A stretch of 64,000 nt of DNA from Treponema_I sp045599005 (GTDB taxonomy: Bacteria; Spirochaetota; Spirochaetia; Treponematales; Treponemataceae), in assembly GCA_045599005.1 (NCBI GenBank), contig JAZRVF010000012.1:1-64000 (forward strand). Reading direction: 5' to 3'. Numbering within the stretch: position 1 is the stretch's first letter; every line of letters begins with the position of its first letter. This document shows, piece after piece, positions 17,932 through 26,481 of this stretch. The notes under the pieces were generated by a model that worked only from the letters and a program-made list of their open reading frames with translations, did no database searches and had not been told where the DNA came from. A program made the position numbers and the translations under genes.

Positions 17932-19269
17932 ATGAAAAACAGATCATTGACTTTCCGAATCTTCATCTCAACATTTTCCGTAGGCGTACTTGTTTATTTT
18001 CTCTGCTCCTTCATTTTCATCACCAACATGTACGGATATTTTGAAAAACAGATTTTTCAGGAACTGCAGACAGAAAGCATGTTTCTTGAAGGTTTCACTC
18101 TTTCAGATGAATCACCGGATCTGCAGCGGATTGCAAAACTTAAAACCAGAAACAGAATCACACTGATTCATCCTGACGGCACAGTTTATTTTGACAACAC
18201 AGTCAATGCCGCAACACTGGAAAATCACGCTCTCCGGGCAGAATTCCTCAAAGCCAGGGAATCCGGGACAAGTACTTCAAGCCGCTACTCTTCCACAATG
18301 CTGGAAAAAACTCTGTATTTTGCAAGACAGCTTGAAAACGGCGACGTTCTCCGCATTTCCTGCGACCAGCACACTGTGGGAGTGCTTGTTCTCGGTATGA
18401 GTCAGATTCTGCTTGTGATGCTTGTAATCGCTATGACAATTTCCGGTGTCACAGCCAGCATCCTCTCAAAAAAAATCATCGGGCCGCTTAATCTGATAGA
18501 TCTTGAAAATCCGGAGGCTTCTGTTGTCTACGATGAGCTGAAGCCTTTCACCAGACGGATTGCGGAAGAAAACTTTGAGAAGCAGCAGCGGGAAGAACTT
18601 AGGCAGCAGTTCACGGCAAATGTAAGCCACGAACTTAAGACACCTTTGACAAGCATCAGCGGTTTTGCAGAAATCCTGAAACAGGGCGGAACAGACGAAA
18701 ACACCACAAAAGATTTTGCCGGCACGATTTATGAAGAAAGCCAGCGGATGATCACACTTGTCAATGACATAATCAAGCTTTCAAAACTTGACGAAAAATC
18801 AATCTCCATGGAGAAAGAGGCCATAAGTCTTAAGGAGATCACAGAAGAAGCCCTTAAAGTGATTGCACCTGTGGCACAGAAAAGAAAAATCCGTCTTGAA
18901 TTTGAAGGAGATTCCGGTCTGATTAACGGAGTGCGTCCCGTAATTTACGAGATGATCTACAATCTTATTGACAATGCGGTCAAATACAACAGAGAAAACG
19001 GAATTGTAAGCATAAAAATACAGAACATGATGGAAATGCATAAAGTGATTTTTTCAGTTCAGGACAACGGAATCGGTATTCCTGAGCGGGAAAAGGAACG
19101 CATTTTCGAACGTTTCTACCGCGTGGACAGAAGCCGTTCCCGTGAACTGGGCGGAACCGGTCTCGGGCTCAGCATCGTGAAGCATGCGGCAAAGTACCAC
19201 AATGCGTCAGTTCTTGTGAACAGCACGGAAGGTCAGGGAAGCACATTCACCGTTGTGTTCGATGTGTAA
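17932..19269 (+). CDS. phoR: PhoR-type sensor histidine kinase
   Basis: This 445-residue inner-membrane kinase would phosphorylate the regulator encoded one base upstream. It has a first transmembrane helix (about 10-31), an extracytoplasmic stretch, a second helix (about 150-175), and a cytoplasmic kinase core with the H-box NVSHELKTPLTSISGF (phosphorylated His233), an N-box IYNLIDNAVKYN, and G-boxes DNGIGIP and GGTGLGLSIVKH. The loop between the helices is short, as in PhoR proteins that sense the Pst/PhoU complex instead of a direct ligand. The phosphate role rests on neighbours. Confidence 0.85.
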   Translation: MKNRSLTFRIFISTFSVGVLVYFLCSFIFITNMYGYFEKQIFQELQTESMFLEGFTLSDESPDLQRIAKLKTRNRITLIHPDGTVYFDNTVNAATLENHALRAEFLKARESGTSTSSRYSSTMLEKTLYFARQLENGDVLRISCDQHTVGVLVLGMSQILLVMLVIAMTISGVTASILSKKIIGPLNLIDLENPEASVVYDELKPFTRRIAEENFEKQQREELRQQFTANVSHELKTPLTSISGFAEILKQGGTDENTTKDFAGTIYEESQRMITLVNDIIKLSKLDEKSISMEKEAISLKEITEEALKVIAPVAQKRKIRLEFEGDSGLINGVRPVIYEMIYNLIDNAVKYNRENGIVSIKIQNMMEMHKVIFSVQDNGIGIPEREKERIFERFYRVDRSRSRELGGTGLGLSIVKHAAKYHNASVLVNSTEGQGSTFTVVFDV

Positions 19270-19328
19270 AAGCCGGCCACCAAACTGCAATCAGCAATCA
19301 GCCTGCGCCGCGGGCAAAAGCGGAGAAA

Positions 19329-19368
19329 GCTGGCAGCTGCGGGCAAAGTCGCCCCCTAAACTGCCAGC
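19329..19368. repeat. Inverted repeat after phoR (possible weak terminator)
   Basis: GCTGGCAG (19329-19336) and CTGCCAGC (19361-19368) can pair around a 24-base loop. There is no T run next to it, so a terminator role is uncertain. Confidence 0.3.
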
Positions 19369-19428
19369 TGCAAACAAAAACGGCCACAAAACTGCAAGCA
19401 GTCTTCTGCATCCCCCGCACTCACGAAT

Positions 19429-19456
19429 TTTACACAGATTTTACATAAACTTAATT
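19429..19456 (+). promoter_or_regulatory. Pho box upstream of the Na/Pi cotransporter gene
   Basis: TTTACA (19429), TTTACA (19440) and TTAATT (19451) repeat every 11 bases; the first 13 bases are identical to the phoB box. A fourth hexamer and a clear -10 at the expected distance are not obvious, so this box is weaker than the others. Confidence 0.6.
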
Positions 19457-19530
19457 TTCAAAGTCCGGGTTAATGTTTACCCTTCTGAAGGGTGCACCAG
19501 GATTCTGCCACCCGTCCACTGGAGGTAACC

Positions 19531-21189
19531 ATGATTTCAGCTGTTATCGGGCAGATTTTCGGTTTTGCCGGATCTCTCTGTCTGCTGCTTTTTGGCATGA
19601 ACATGCTTTCGGACGGTATTCAGAAAGGAGCCGGCAGCAGTCTTCAGAAAATGCTGGGTAAAATCGCAGGAAACAGATTCACGGCAGTGCTTACCGGAAT
19701 CGGAGTCACCGCAGTGATCCAGTCTTCCGGCGCAACCACCGTCATGACAGTTAGCTTTGTAAACGCAGAGATACTCACACTGCAACAGGCAATCGGCGTG
19801 ATCTTTGGAGCCAACATCGGCACCACAGTGACTGCATGGATCGTCTCCTTCTTCGGCTTTTCTTTCTCCATTTCCTCCGCGGCAATCCCTCTTTTCGGCA
19901 TCGGCTACATCCTTAAGTTTTTCAGACGGCTTAAAATCCACAACTTTGCGGACTGCTTCATGGGATTCGCCCTGCTTTTCCTTGGACTCGGCCTCCTTAA
20001 AGACACACTTTCACTCAGTCCCACATCGGTCGCCTTCCTCCAGAACTTTGATTCCCTGGGATTTTCCGGGCTTCTTGCCGGTGTTGGCATCGGAGCCTTT
20101 GTCACCGCGCTCATCCACTCCTCTTCCGCGATGACGGCAATCGTGCTTACAATGGCCGCAAACGGCAGCCTTTCCTGGGAACTTTCCGCCGCCATTGTTC
20201 TTGGAAGCAACATCGGTTCCACAATCGACGCAGTGATGTCCAGTTTCGGAGCAAGCGTAAACGCCCGGCGCACCGCACTTGTCCATGTAGGATTCAATGT
20301 GACAGGCACACTGATCGCGCTGCTTGTCTTCAGACCCTTTCTTTCCATGGTGGACCAAATTGTCCCCGGATTTCCCGCTGAAAACATCACCACACACATT
20401 GCAATGCTTCATACAGTCTTCAACCTCTGCGCCACTTTGATTTTTATTCCATTCGTCAACCAGATTGCAGCCCTTGCCACAAAGATAATCAGAGAAGACA
20501 GAGCCTCAGAAGATGAACATTACAGATTCCCTGCGATCCTTCCTTTTTCCCATGCCGGTGCCGATCTGTATTCTTTCCAGATTCAGAAAGAGATTACAAA
20601 AATGTCAATCAAAGTCATGGAAATGTTTGATTCAATCTCAACTGCCATTACAGATCCCGTAAGAATTGATGAAGAAAGTCTGTCAGTCAATAAAGCGGAA
20701 AATTACATTGATGAGATGAATGAAGGAATTACCGGCTTTCTGCAGAAATGTTCAAGACTTCCCACAGCAAATTCCACAGACCGGCAGACTTTTGCCCGGC
20801 TGATGCAGATTACCGACAACCTTGAGAACCTGAGCGATGAATGCAGCTCAATAATGCACACTCTTGGAAAGTACCTTTCCGCCTCCGAAAAAACTGAACA
20901 TGAAGTCGACCCGAAACGGAGCGGGGAAATTTCCGGTTATCTTGAACTGGTGCGCCTGGCTTTTGAGAAAGTCTGCATTGTCCTTTCCACAGGGATTTCT
21001 GAGCAAGAACGTCTGAACGGAGAAGCTGCAGAACAGGAGATTGATGAAAGAAAAAAACATCTCCGCCGCCTTTCCCGAAAGCGCATAGAAAAGGGCAGCG
21101 ATGTAAAGACAGAGCTCAACTACATCGATCTGGTCCGCAAGATAGAAAAAGCCGGTGACTGTGTTTATGCAGTGCTCCAGAACGTTTGA
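19531..21189 (+). CDS. Na+/phosphate cotransporter (NptA/PNaS family)
   Basis: The 552-residue protein imports phosphate with Na+. It has two repeated Na/Pi transporter halves with the QSS motifs GVTAVIQSSGATTVMTVSF (about residue 55) and ALIHSSSAMTAIVLTMA, then a cytoplasmic PhoU-like helical domain from about 345 to the end. I start at ATG 19531 because GGAGGTAACC stands directly before it. A Pho box lies 75-100 bases upstream, so it probably belongs to the phosphate regulon. It follows phoBR on the same strand but appears to have its own promoter. Confidence 0.87.
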   Translation: MISAVIGQIFGFAGSLCLLLFGMNMLSDGIQKGAGSSLQKMLGKIAGNRFTAVLTGIGVTAVIQSSGATTVMTVSFVNAEILTLQQAIGVIFGANIGTTVTAWIVSFFGFSFSISSAAIPLFGIGYILKFFRRLKIHNFADCFMGFALLFLGLGLLKDTLSLSPTSVAFLQNFDSLGFSGLLAGVGIGAFVTALIHSSSAMTAIVLTMAANGSLSWELSAAIVLGSNIGSTIDAVMSSFGASVNARRTALVHVGFNVTGTLIALLVFRPFLSMVDQIVPGFPAENITTHIAMLHTVFNLCATLIFIPFVNQIAALATKIIREDRASEDEHYRFPAILPFSHAGADLYSFQIQKEITKMSIKVMEMFDSISTAITDPVRIDEESLSVNKAENYIDEMNEGITGFLQKCSRLPTANSTDRQTFARLMQITDNLENLSDECSSIMHTLGKYLSASEKTEHEVDPKRSGEISGYLELVRLAFEKVCIVLSTGISEQERLNGEAAEQEIDERKKHLRRLSRKRIEKGSDVKTELNYIDLVRKIEKAGDCVYAVLQNV

Positions 21190-21204
21190 CGTCAGCTGAC
21201 AGAC

Positions 21205-21645
21205 TCAGAACAGTCTCAGGTCAAAAGGGCATTCAACAGCAGTTTTCAAAGTCAGTCTGCTAAAGTCCGGGTGCTCAGGATTCAGAATCACATTAAAATC
21301 TCTTTCATATTGAGAAGGCAGAATCACCGAACGCACTTTGATTGCAACGCTGGATCTTGATCTTAGCCATTTTGTTCCGGTTATTGAAGATTCCTCTTCC
21401 TCAGACACTTCCAGAAAATTTTCCGGAATCAGTTCGTCAGGAAGTTCCATTTCTGCAAAAAACATATTGTGGGGAATGATCGATTTGTCGCAATGAACCA
21501 GTGTCTCGCACATACACAGGGACAGAGAAGAAGAAGTGTAAACCGCGCTGTACCCTTTCTCATTCCAGCGGCCAGCGTACAGACGGGAACCTAATCCTGA
21601 AAGATCCTCGATGTATGCTTTTTTTGCAATGCGGTAAAGAAGCAT
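21205..21645 (-). CDS. RES-domain toxin
   Basis: This product of about 146 residues begins MLLYRIAKKAYIEDLSGLGS and has the RES core: R5, AGRWNEKGY and the YTSSSLSLCMCETLVH segment, where the Arg, Glu and Ser residues that give the family its name are found. RES toxins degrade NAD+ or ADP-ribosylate a cellular target. ATG 21645 begins 1 base after the stop of the antitoxin gene, with GGAG upstream; a longer frame into the antitoxin is unlikely. The pair is a standard RES-Xre type II module. It sits inside the phosphate island without visible functional link to it. Confidence 0.85.
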   Translation of the reverse strand: MLLYRIAKKAYIEDLSGLGSRLYAGRWNEKGYSAVYTSSSLSLCMCETLVHCDKSIIPHNMFFAEMELPDELIPENFLEVSEEEESSITGTKWLRSRSSVAIKVRSVILPSQYERDFNVILNPEHPDFSRLTLKTAVECPFDLRLF

Positions 21646-21646
21646 C

Positions 21647-22036
21647 TTATGAATAAACTCCGTGCTCAATCCTTCCAAGAAGATCAAGCACAAGTTCCGC
21701 GCCGAAACGGTTTGAGACTGCCTGCAGAGGAGTCTTGTCTCCTAACACGGGCAAGGAAGTTTTAAGCCATCTGTGAGCCGTGTCTTCTGATTCAAAAACT
21801 TCCACTGCCCGCTGATAAGTCCGCATAATTGAGATAATGACTTCCGCACTCTGAGGAGGTAAAAGTGTGTCATCAGACATGCGGGAAATGGTGCGCTGAC
21901 TTAATCCAGAAATCTTTGCCAGATCTTTTTCCGGTATCATTGCGATTTCTTTTGCAACTTTTGCAAACATTATGCGCTGTATTCCTTCCAGCAGCTGTCT
22001 TGTGCAGGAATTGTTTGTATAAGCATACTGTATCAT
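21647..22036 (-). CDS. Xre/MbcA/ParS-type antitoxin (RES partner)
   Basis: The 129-residue protein carries a helix-turn-helix (about 36-60: IPEKDLAKISGLSQRTISRM) and a C-terminal toxin-binding domain of the DUF2384 type (HRWLKTSLPVLGDKTPLQAVSNRFGAELVLDLLGRIEHG). The start follows AGGAGGTAAAG. It should neutralise the RES toxin and repress the operon through the palindrome over its promoter. Order antitoxin-toxin and 1-base spacing are as expected. Confidence 0.87.
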   Translation of the reverse strand: MIQYAYTNNSCTRQLLEGIQRIMFAKVAKEIAMIPEKDLAKISGLSQRTISRMSDDTLLPPQSAEVIISIMRTYQRAVEVFESEDTAHRWLKTSLPVLGDKTPLQAVSNRFGAELVLDLLGRIEHGVYS

Positions 22037-22053
22037 CTTTACCTCCTGTCTAC

Positions 22054-22082
22054 ATTTTAATAGTCTTTTGGCTATTCGTCAA
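22054..22082 (-). promoter_or_regulatory. Promoter and operator of the RES-Xre operon
   Basis: On the minus strand TTGACG, a 17-base spacer and TAAAAT form a promoter. The spacer and -10 contain the inverted repeat AATAG-N8-CTATT (22059-22076), a likely binding site for the Xre antitoxin. Confidence 0.7.
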
Positions 22083-22107
22083 GTTTTCTCTCTCTCTTTC
22101 CCCGCTT

Positions 22108-22845
22108 TCAGTCAGCTCTGTTCTGAAAAACTTCAGCAGGTTTTGCAAAGAAATAGCCCTGGACAAAATCTGCTCCTAATTCTTTAATGATGTAAGCTTC
22201 TGTGACAGTTTCGATCCCTTCTGCAATCACCTTTATGGAAGCTTCTTTACAGAACTGGATCATGTGCTTGACCAGAAGTTTTTTTACGTTATCAGTCTCA
22301 ATGTTTCTGATTAAGGATGTATCAAGTTTAAGAAAAGAGGGTTTTATATTGCAGAGCCTGTCCAATCCTGCGTATGCGGAACCAAAATCATCAATCGCAA
22401 CTGTATAACCCTGGTCAGTGTAGTGCCGGAGAACTTTTCGGAACAGACTTTTTGACTGAATCGGTGTGCGTTCTGTAATCTCAAAAACGATATCTTCAGG
22501 ATGCAGTTTATATTTTTCTATGAATTTCGCAGTAATTCCACTTTCAAATTTTTTATCAAGAAGAACATTTGGGTTAATATTCAGGAACAGTTTTGTGTTT
22601 TCAGGCTTGCTTATCGCATTTTTCAATGCCCTTTTCCTGCAGAGTTCCTCAAGTTCCCAGACCATTCCCAATTCTTCTGCCAGACAGAATAACTGCTCAA
22701 TATTGAAATCCGTTTTTATGCTTACTCTCGAAAGGGCTTCATAACCATATATACTGTTATCAGACAGATTGATTATAGGCTGATACACAGGATAAATTCT
22801 TTTTTCTGATATTATTTCTTCTAATATTTCAGCTGCGTCTTTCAA
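22108..22845 (-). CDS. EAL-domain cyclic-di-GMP phosphodiesterase
   Basis: The 245-residue cytoplasmic protein is a stand-alone EAL domain. Active-site motifs are present: GYEALSRV, LFLNINPNV, EITERTP, IDDFGSAYAGLDRL, LKLDTSLI and AEGIET, so it should hydrolyse cyclic di-GMP. The start codon is TTG 22845, preceded by ACAAGG at normal distance; no ATG or GTG gives a full domain. It has no sensory domain, so its activity is probably set by expression or partners. The window's GGDEF protein (33760) could be its synthesising counterpart, but nothing links them directly. Confidence 0.88.
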   Translation of the reverse strand: MKDAAEILEEIISEKRIYPVYQPIINLSDNSIYGYEALSRVSIKTDFNIEQLFCLAEELGMVWELEELCRKRALKNAISKPENTKLFLNINPNVLLDKKFESGITAKFIEKYKLHPEDIVFEITERTPIQSKSLFRKVLRHYTDQGYTVAIDDFGSAYAGLDRLCNIKPSFLKLDTSLIRNIETDNVKKLLVKHMIQFCKEASIKVIAEGIETVTEAYIIKELGADFVQGYFFAKPAEVFQNRAD

Positions 22846-22892
22846 TTTAAACCTTGTATTACTTTTTAACCTTTGTTACTTCTCTTACTAAG

Positions 22893-22998
22893 GGCGTTCC
22901 CGGCTGCTCACACAGCCGGTCGTGCGTTCCACCCTTCGCTGAGGCTCATTGCCAGTTTACTTCGCAAACTGGCAACTTCGGGGTTCCATGCACTAACG
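22893..22998. repeat. GC-rich intergenic palindromic element downstream of phoA
   Basis: Two perfect hairpins stand in tandem: CCGGCTG/CAGCCGG (22900-22906 and 22913-22919) and TGCCAGTTT/AAACTGGCA (22950-22958 and 22966-22974), with recurring GTTCC motifs. It lies between EAL and phoA. The look is that of a dispersed extragenic element; copy number is unknown. Confidence 0.5.
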
Positions 22999-23003
22999 CA
23001 TTT

Positions 23004-24524
23004 TCAGTCTTTCACAATCTCCATAAGATCTGCCATTTTTCTGTAGATCTCTGTGTTGTCGTAAAATCCTGCGAATTCAGTCTGTCCCACTCCAAGAGCA
23101 AAAACAGGAACAGGAAGTCCGGTGTGGCTGTTGCTTGTCCAGCCCAGTCCGCTTTTTGCATTCAGCACATGAGTGATTGTAATTGTCAGAGGTTCGTAAG
23201 TTCCATAAAGATCGTACTCTTCCTGATTGCGTGTGCTGTCATTGCGGATTGTCTTATCGTAAGCTGTTCTGATGCGTCCAAGTTCGTAATCTGTAAGAAC
23301 AAGTCCACCGTTTTTGTCAGAACCTACGGAACCGGGCATTCTGAGACCGAAGAGAGCTTCCACATCTTTCATGACACTTGCAAAACTTGTCTTGTTTTTC
23401 TTGTAAGCAGAAACGTAATCGGAGTCAAACTTTGCGTAAGAGATTTTCTGACCGTCCAGAGTGCGGAAAAACAGATTGTAGTCTGTTCCTGCATAACCGA
23501 TTGTAAGTCCACCGGTTTCATGGTCAGCAGTCACGAGAATCAGTGTTTCTTTCGGATGTTTGTTATAGAATGCGATTGCCTCTTCCACAGCCTCGCTCAA
23601 AGCAAGAGTATCAGCGATTGAAGAACGGGCATCATTTGCGTGACATGCCCAGTCAACTTTTCCGCCTTCCACCATCATGAAAAAACCTGTGCCGTTATCA
23701 AGAACCTCAATACCTTTGCGGACATAATCCCGGAGTGCCCATTCACCGGCTTTGCGGTCATTGTCGTAGCTCATGGAATCTGAGTCAGCAAGAGTTTCTG
23801 CAATAACCAGAGCCTTGTCACCATTTTTCAGAGAGGCCGCAGATTTCTGATCAAAACAGACTGTGTAGCCGGCGTTTCTTGCCAGATCGTAGATTGATGT
23901 TTTGTCCTTGTTTTTGTCCATCGGTTCCATCAGAGCACCGCCGGCAAAATAATCAAAGTCTGATTCAACAAGTTCAAGCCCGATCAGATAGTTTGACTTG
24001 CGGCTTGCCTGGTGAGCGTAAGTTGCCGCAGGAGTTGCGTGATTCAGGTTTACTGTTGAGACCACACCGATCTTCCAGTCTTTCTGGTCACGGAGCTGTT
24101 CAGCAATCGTGCGGTACTTGATCTTTTTGGTAATGTCCACATTGATTGAAGATGAGTGTGTCTTATAACCTGTAAAAATCGAAGTTGCAGTTGATGCAGA
24201 ATCCGGTGCGAAAGACGTTGCGTCAAAAGTGCTTGCTGAACCGGCAACAGGGAAACCGAAGAAACTCAGGGAGTTCATTCTTGGTGAATCACCGGGGTTT
24301 TCTGACTGTTTCACCACATCAACAATTCCGGCGGCATCTTTACCAGTGTAGTAAGCAGCGCTCTGAATCTGCGGATAGCTCATTCCATCACCAACAAACA
24401 CAAAAACGTATTTCGGTGTACCGCTGCCGTCTTTGTTTCCCTGAATTGCAGTCTCTGCATGAAGAGCCGCCATTCCCACAACAGCAAAAAGAACTGCTGC
24501 CAATCTGATGATTGATTTTTTCAT
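23004..24524 (-). CDS. phoA: Alkaline phosphatase, secreted
   Basis: This 506-residue hydrolase frees phosphate from organic esters outside the cytoplasm. A signal peptide ends near AALHA (residue 23). Metal and catalytic motifs are in order: D46 in VFVGDGMSYPQ, nucleophile S109 in APDSASTATS, VEGGKVDWACHANDA, TADHETGGLT, and a C-terminal SHTGLPVPVFALG His. ATG 24524 is chosen behind GAGGAT, giving a normal signal peptide. A strong Pho box stands about 75-125 bases upstream. Length and motifs fit the PhoA superfamily well. Confidence 0.92.
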   Translation of the reverse strand: MKKSIIRLAAVLFAVVGMAALHAETAIQGNKDGSGTPKYVFVFVGDGMSYPQIQSAAYYTGKDAAGIVDVVKQSENPGDSPRMNSLSFFGFPVAGSASTFDATSFAPDSASTATSIFTGYKTHSSSINVDITKKIKYRTIAEQLRDQKDWKIGVVSTVNLNHATPAATYAHQASRKSNYLIGLELVESDFDYFAGGALMEPMDKNKDKTSIYDLARNAGYTVCFDQKSAASLKNGDKALVIAETLADSDSMSYDNDRKAGEWALRDYVRKGIEVLDNGTGFFMMVEGGKVDWACHANDARSSIADTLALSEAVEEAIAFYNKHPKETLILVTADHETGGLTIGYAGTDYNLFFRTLDGQKISYAKFDSDYVSAYKKNKTSFASVMKDVEALFGLRMPGSVGSDKNGGLVLTDYELGRIRTAYDKTIRNDSTRNQEEYDLYGTYEPLTITITHVLNAKSGLGWTSNSHTGLPVPVFALGVGQTEFAGFYDNTEIYRKMADLMEIVKD

Positions 24525-24597
24525 ATAAATCCTCGTCATCTGATCTGGATTTGACTTTTTCTGAAAACTTAAGTCCTGTGTTTCAGATGACAGGACT

Positions 24598-24651
24598 AAA
24601 TTAACTTGCGGGAATTAAATTTCAATTAAGAAGAGGTTAAGGCTTTGTAAA
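24598..24651 (-). promoter_or_regulatory. Pho box and -10 element of phoA
   Basis: Reading the minus strand, TTTACA (24651-24646), TTAACC (24640-24635), TTAATT (24629-24624) and TTAATT (24618-24613) repeat every 11 bases and are followed after 9 bases by TAATTT (24603-24598) as -10. The box overlaps the last codons of the yibE/F-like gene. Confidence 0.8.
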
Positions 24652-25821
24652 ATGTGAGACAGTCAATGTCTGTCTCTTTTTCTTCCCGCTTTCCGTCAGC
24701 ACAGTCCCCGCGATTACTGCTGTAAAGGGTGCGGTCATGGCAAGGCCGAAACTTCCCGCAATTGTGTTGATGATTTCCGCAGAAACTATGTTATTGTTCA
24801 GAATGTTATAAACCGGTGTTCCCTGTGCCATAAAAGTCATCAGAAGAGCAATGCATGTTCCTGAATAGGCAAGCAGGAGTGTTGTGGTCATTGTCCCCAT
24901 GGCGGCCCGCGCAACAGCAAGCCCTGACCGGACTGCCTCCTGCCTCCGTAAACAGATTCCCTTTTCCGCCGCTGTCCTTACAACTTCGTTGACAGCACTG
25001 GTAATATCCACACTCAGATCCATTACAGAACCGCTTGCACCGATAAAAACCGAAGCCATGAAAATCTGTGTCAGATTCAGATCCTGAAACCCGGAATACA
25101 GAAGTGCCTCAGAGTTTGACATCACCGCACCGTGAATATGAAAGCCCTTTGTAAACACAAAGGAAAGAAGCGCTGCGGAAAGAATGCCAAGCATTGAACC
25201 TGAGAACGAAGACACAAGCCGTCTGTCAAAACCGTAGACAAGAGCAAGAATCACAAAAGTCATTATGCCTACAACCAGAATGCCGGTCAGAATCGGATTC
25301 ACACCTTTTAGATACAGAGGAACAAGAATTTTCCACAGAACAAGAATCGTGATTATAAACGAAAAAACTGAACGGAGCCCTGTCATTCCCGCAAATCCAA
25401 TCAGAAAAATTCCGAAAGCAACCGCAAGAATCAGTTCCCAGTTCAGTCTGTAATAATCAATCAGATTCACGGAATAGAATTCAGTGCCCTGCTCACCGGT
25501 CCCGTAATGAATCACAGCCTGCACTCTGTCACCTGGCCTGAAAAGTTTGTCCTGAGCCAGTGAACCGCCCAGCATGTTCCACCCTTCTGCCCGCTGCCCC
25601 TTGAACTTTCCGGAAAGAATTCTCACAGTGCAGACCTGCTGACCGCTTTTTATCAGACCGATATCAATCAGCCTTGAATTATCAGCTTCCTCAACAAGCA
25701 CTCTGCACTTTTCCGCGTCCCTGAACTGCAGTGCGCCCTCAAAACCTGTGGGCAGAAGCAGCAGAATCCCGGTAACAAGAAAACAGACAGCAACAGCAAT
25801 CCCATTTTTCTTCCCGATCAC
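24637..25821 (-). CDS. YibE/F-like multipass membrane protein
   Basis: The product of about 394 residues has an N-terminal membrane anchor (about 6-22), an extracytoplasmic beta-rich stretch, and seven or eight further transmembrane helices, with the YibE/F-type segments GFAGMTGLRSVFSFIITILV and LSVDITSAVNEVVRTA. The family's function is not established. I start at GTG 25821, which overlaps the phoU stop (GTGA) behind AGGGGAT; an ATG at 25854 inside phoU is the alternative. It is the last gene of the pstB-phoU operon, which hints at a role in phosphate or polyphosphate physiology, but that is only context. Confidence 0.78.
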   Translation of the reverse strand: MIGKKNGIAVAVCFLVTGILLLLPTGFEGALQFRDAEKCRVLVEEADNSRLIDIGLIKSGQQVCTVRILSGKFKGQRAEGWNMLGGSLAQDKLFRPGDRVQAVIHYGTGEQGTEFYSVNLIDYYRLNWELILAVAFGIFLIGFAGMTGLRSVFSFIITILVLWKILVPLYLKGVNPILTGILVVGIMTFVILALVYGFDRRLVSSFSGSMLGILSAALLSFVFTKGFHIHGAVMSNSEALLYSGFQDLNLTQIFMASVFIGASGSVMDLSVDITSAVNEVVRTAAEKGICLRRQEAVRSGLAVARAAMGTMTTTLLLAYSGTCIALLMTFMAQGTPVYNILNNNIVSAEIINTIAGSFGLAMTAPFTAVIAGTVLTESGKKKRQTLTVSHFTKP

Positions 25822-26480
25822 TTCAGATCCCCTGTCATTGCAAAAATCACCCATTCAGCAATGTTTGTGGCATGGTCCCCAATCCGTTCAAAATATTTCG
25901 CAATCAGCAGATAATCTGCAATCTGCTCAGCATAATCCTGCTTATGCTGGATCTGCCACACAAGCTCGCTTTTCATTCTGTGATAAAGACTGTCCACAAC
26001 ATCATCACTTGCAATCACTTTTTCCGCCAGAACAATATCGCGGTTTATGTAGGCCTCAATACTTTTTCCAAGCATTTTCTGAATCTCAGTGCCCATCTCG
26101 TTCAGCCGGGAGTTGATATCCTTTCCAAGCACATCCTCTGCGGTGGCGTTGCTTCTGCACATCTGTTTCAGAAGATCGGCCACATCACCTGCATGATCCC
26201 CTATCCGTTCCATGTCGGTAACCATTTTCAAAGCCGCAGTGATAAACCTTAAATCCGCCGCCATGGGCTGCTGCTGCAGCAGAAGCTTGATGCAGAGCTG
26301 CTCAATCTCTTTCTCTTTCTCATCAACCGCATCGTCCGCCTTTATTACCGCATCTGCAGATTCCACATCATGAGCCATCAGAGCCAGAATGGAACTTTCA
26401 ATCGCAACCTCAATCATTTTTCCCATGGTGATGATCGCCGTATTCAGATGCCGCAGTTCTTCTTCGTATTTCTCACGCAT
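25818..26480 (-). CDS. phoU: PhoU phosphate signalling protein
   Basis: The 220-residue cytoplasmic protein consists of two three-helix PhoU repeats (about 5-105 and 120-215) with the conserved metal-binding patterns DAVDEKEKEIEQLCIKLL, ITAALKMVTDMERIGDHAGDVA and ADYLLIAKYFERIGDHATNIAEW. PhoU links the Pst transporter with PhoR to signal phosphate sufficiency. ATG 26480 begins one base after the pstB stop. The frame extends further upstream inside pstB, but MREKYEEELRHLN is the usual N-terminus. Confidence 0.92.
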   Translation of the reverse strand: MREKYEEELRHLNTAIITMGKMIEVAIESSILALMAHDVESADAVIKADDAVDEKEKEIEQLCIKLLLQQQPMAADLRFITAALKMVTDMERIGDHAGDVADLLKQMCRSNATAEDVLGKDINSRLNEMGTEIQKMLGKSIEAYINRDIVLAEKVIASDDVVDSLYHRMKSELVWQIQHKQDYAEQIADYLLIAKYFERIGDHATNIAEWVIFAMTGDLK

Positions 26481-26481
26481 A

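Noticed and set aside
19329..19368. True terminator after phoR
   Set aside because: The arms pair, but the loop is long and there is no T run; kept only as a low-confidence inverted repeat.
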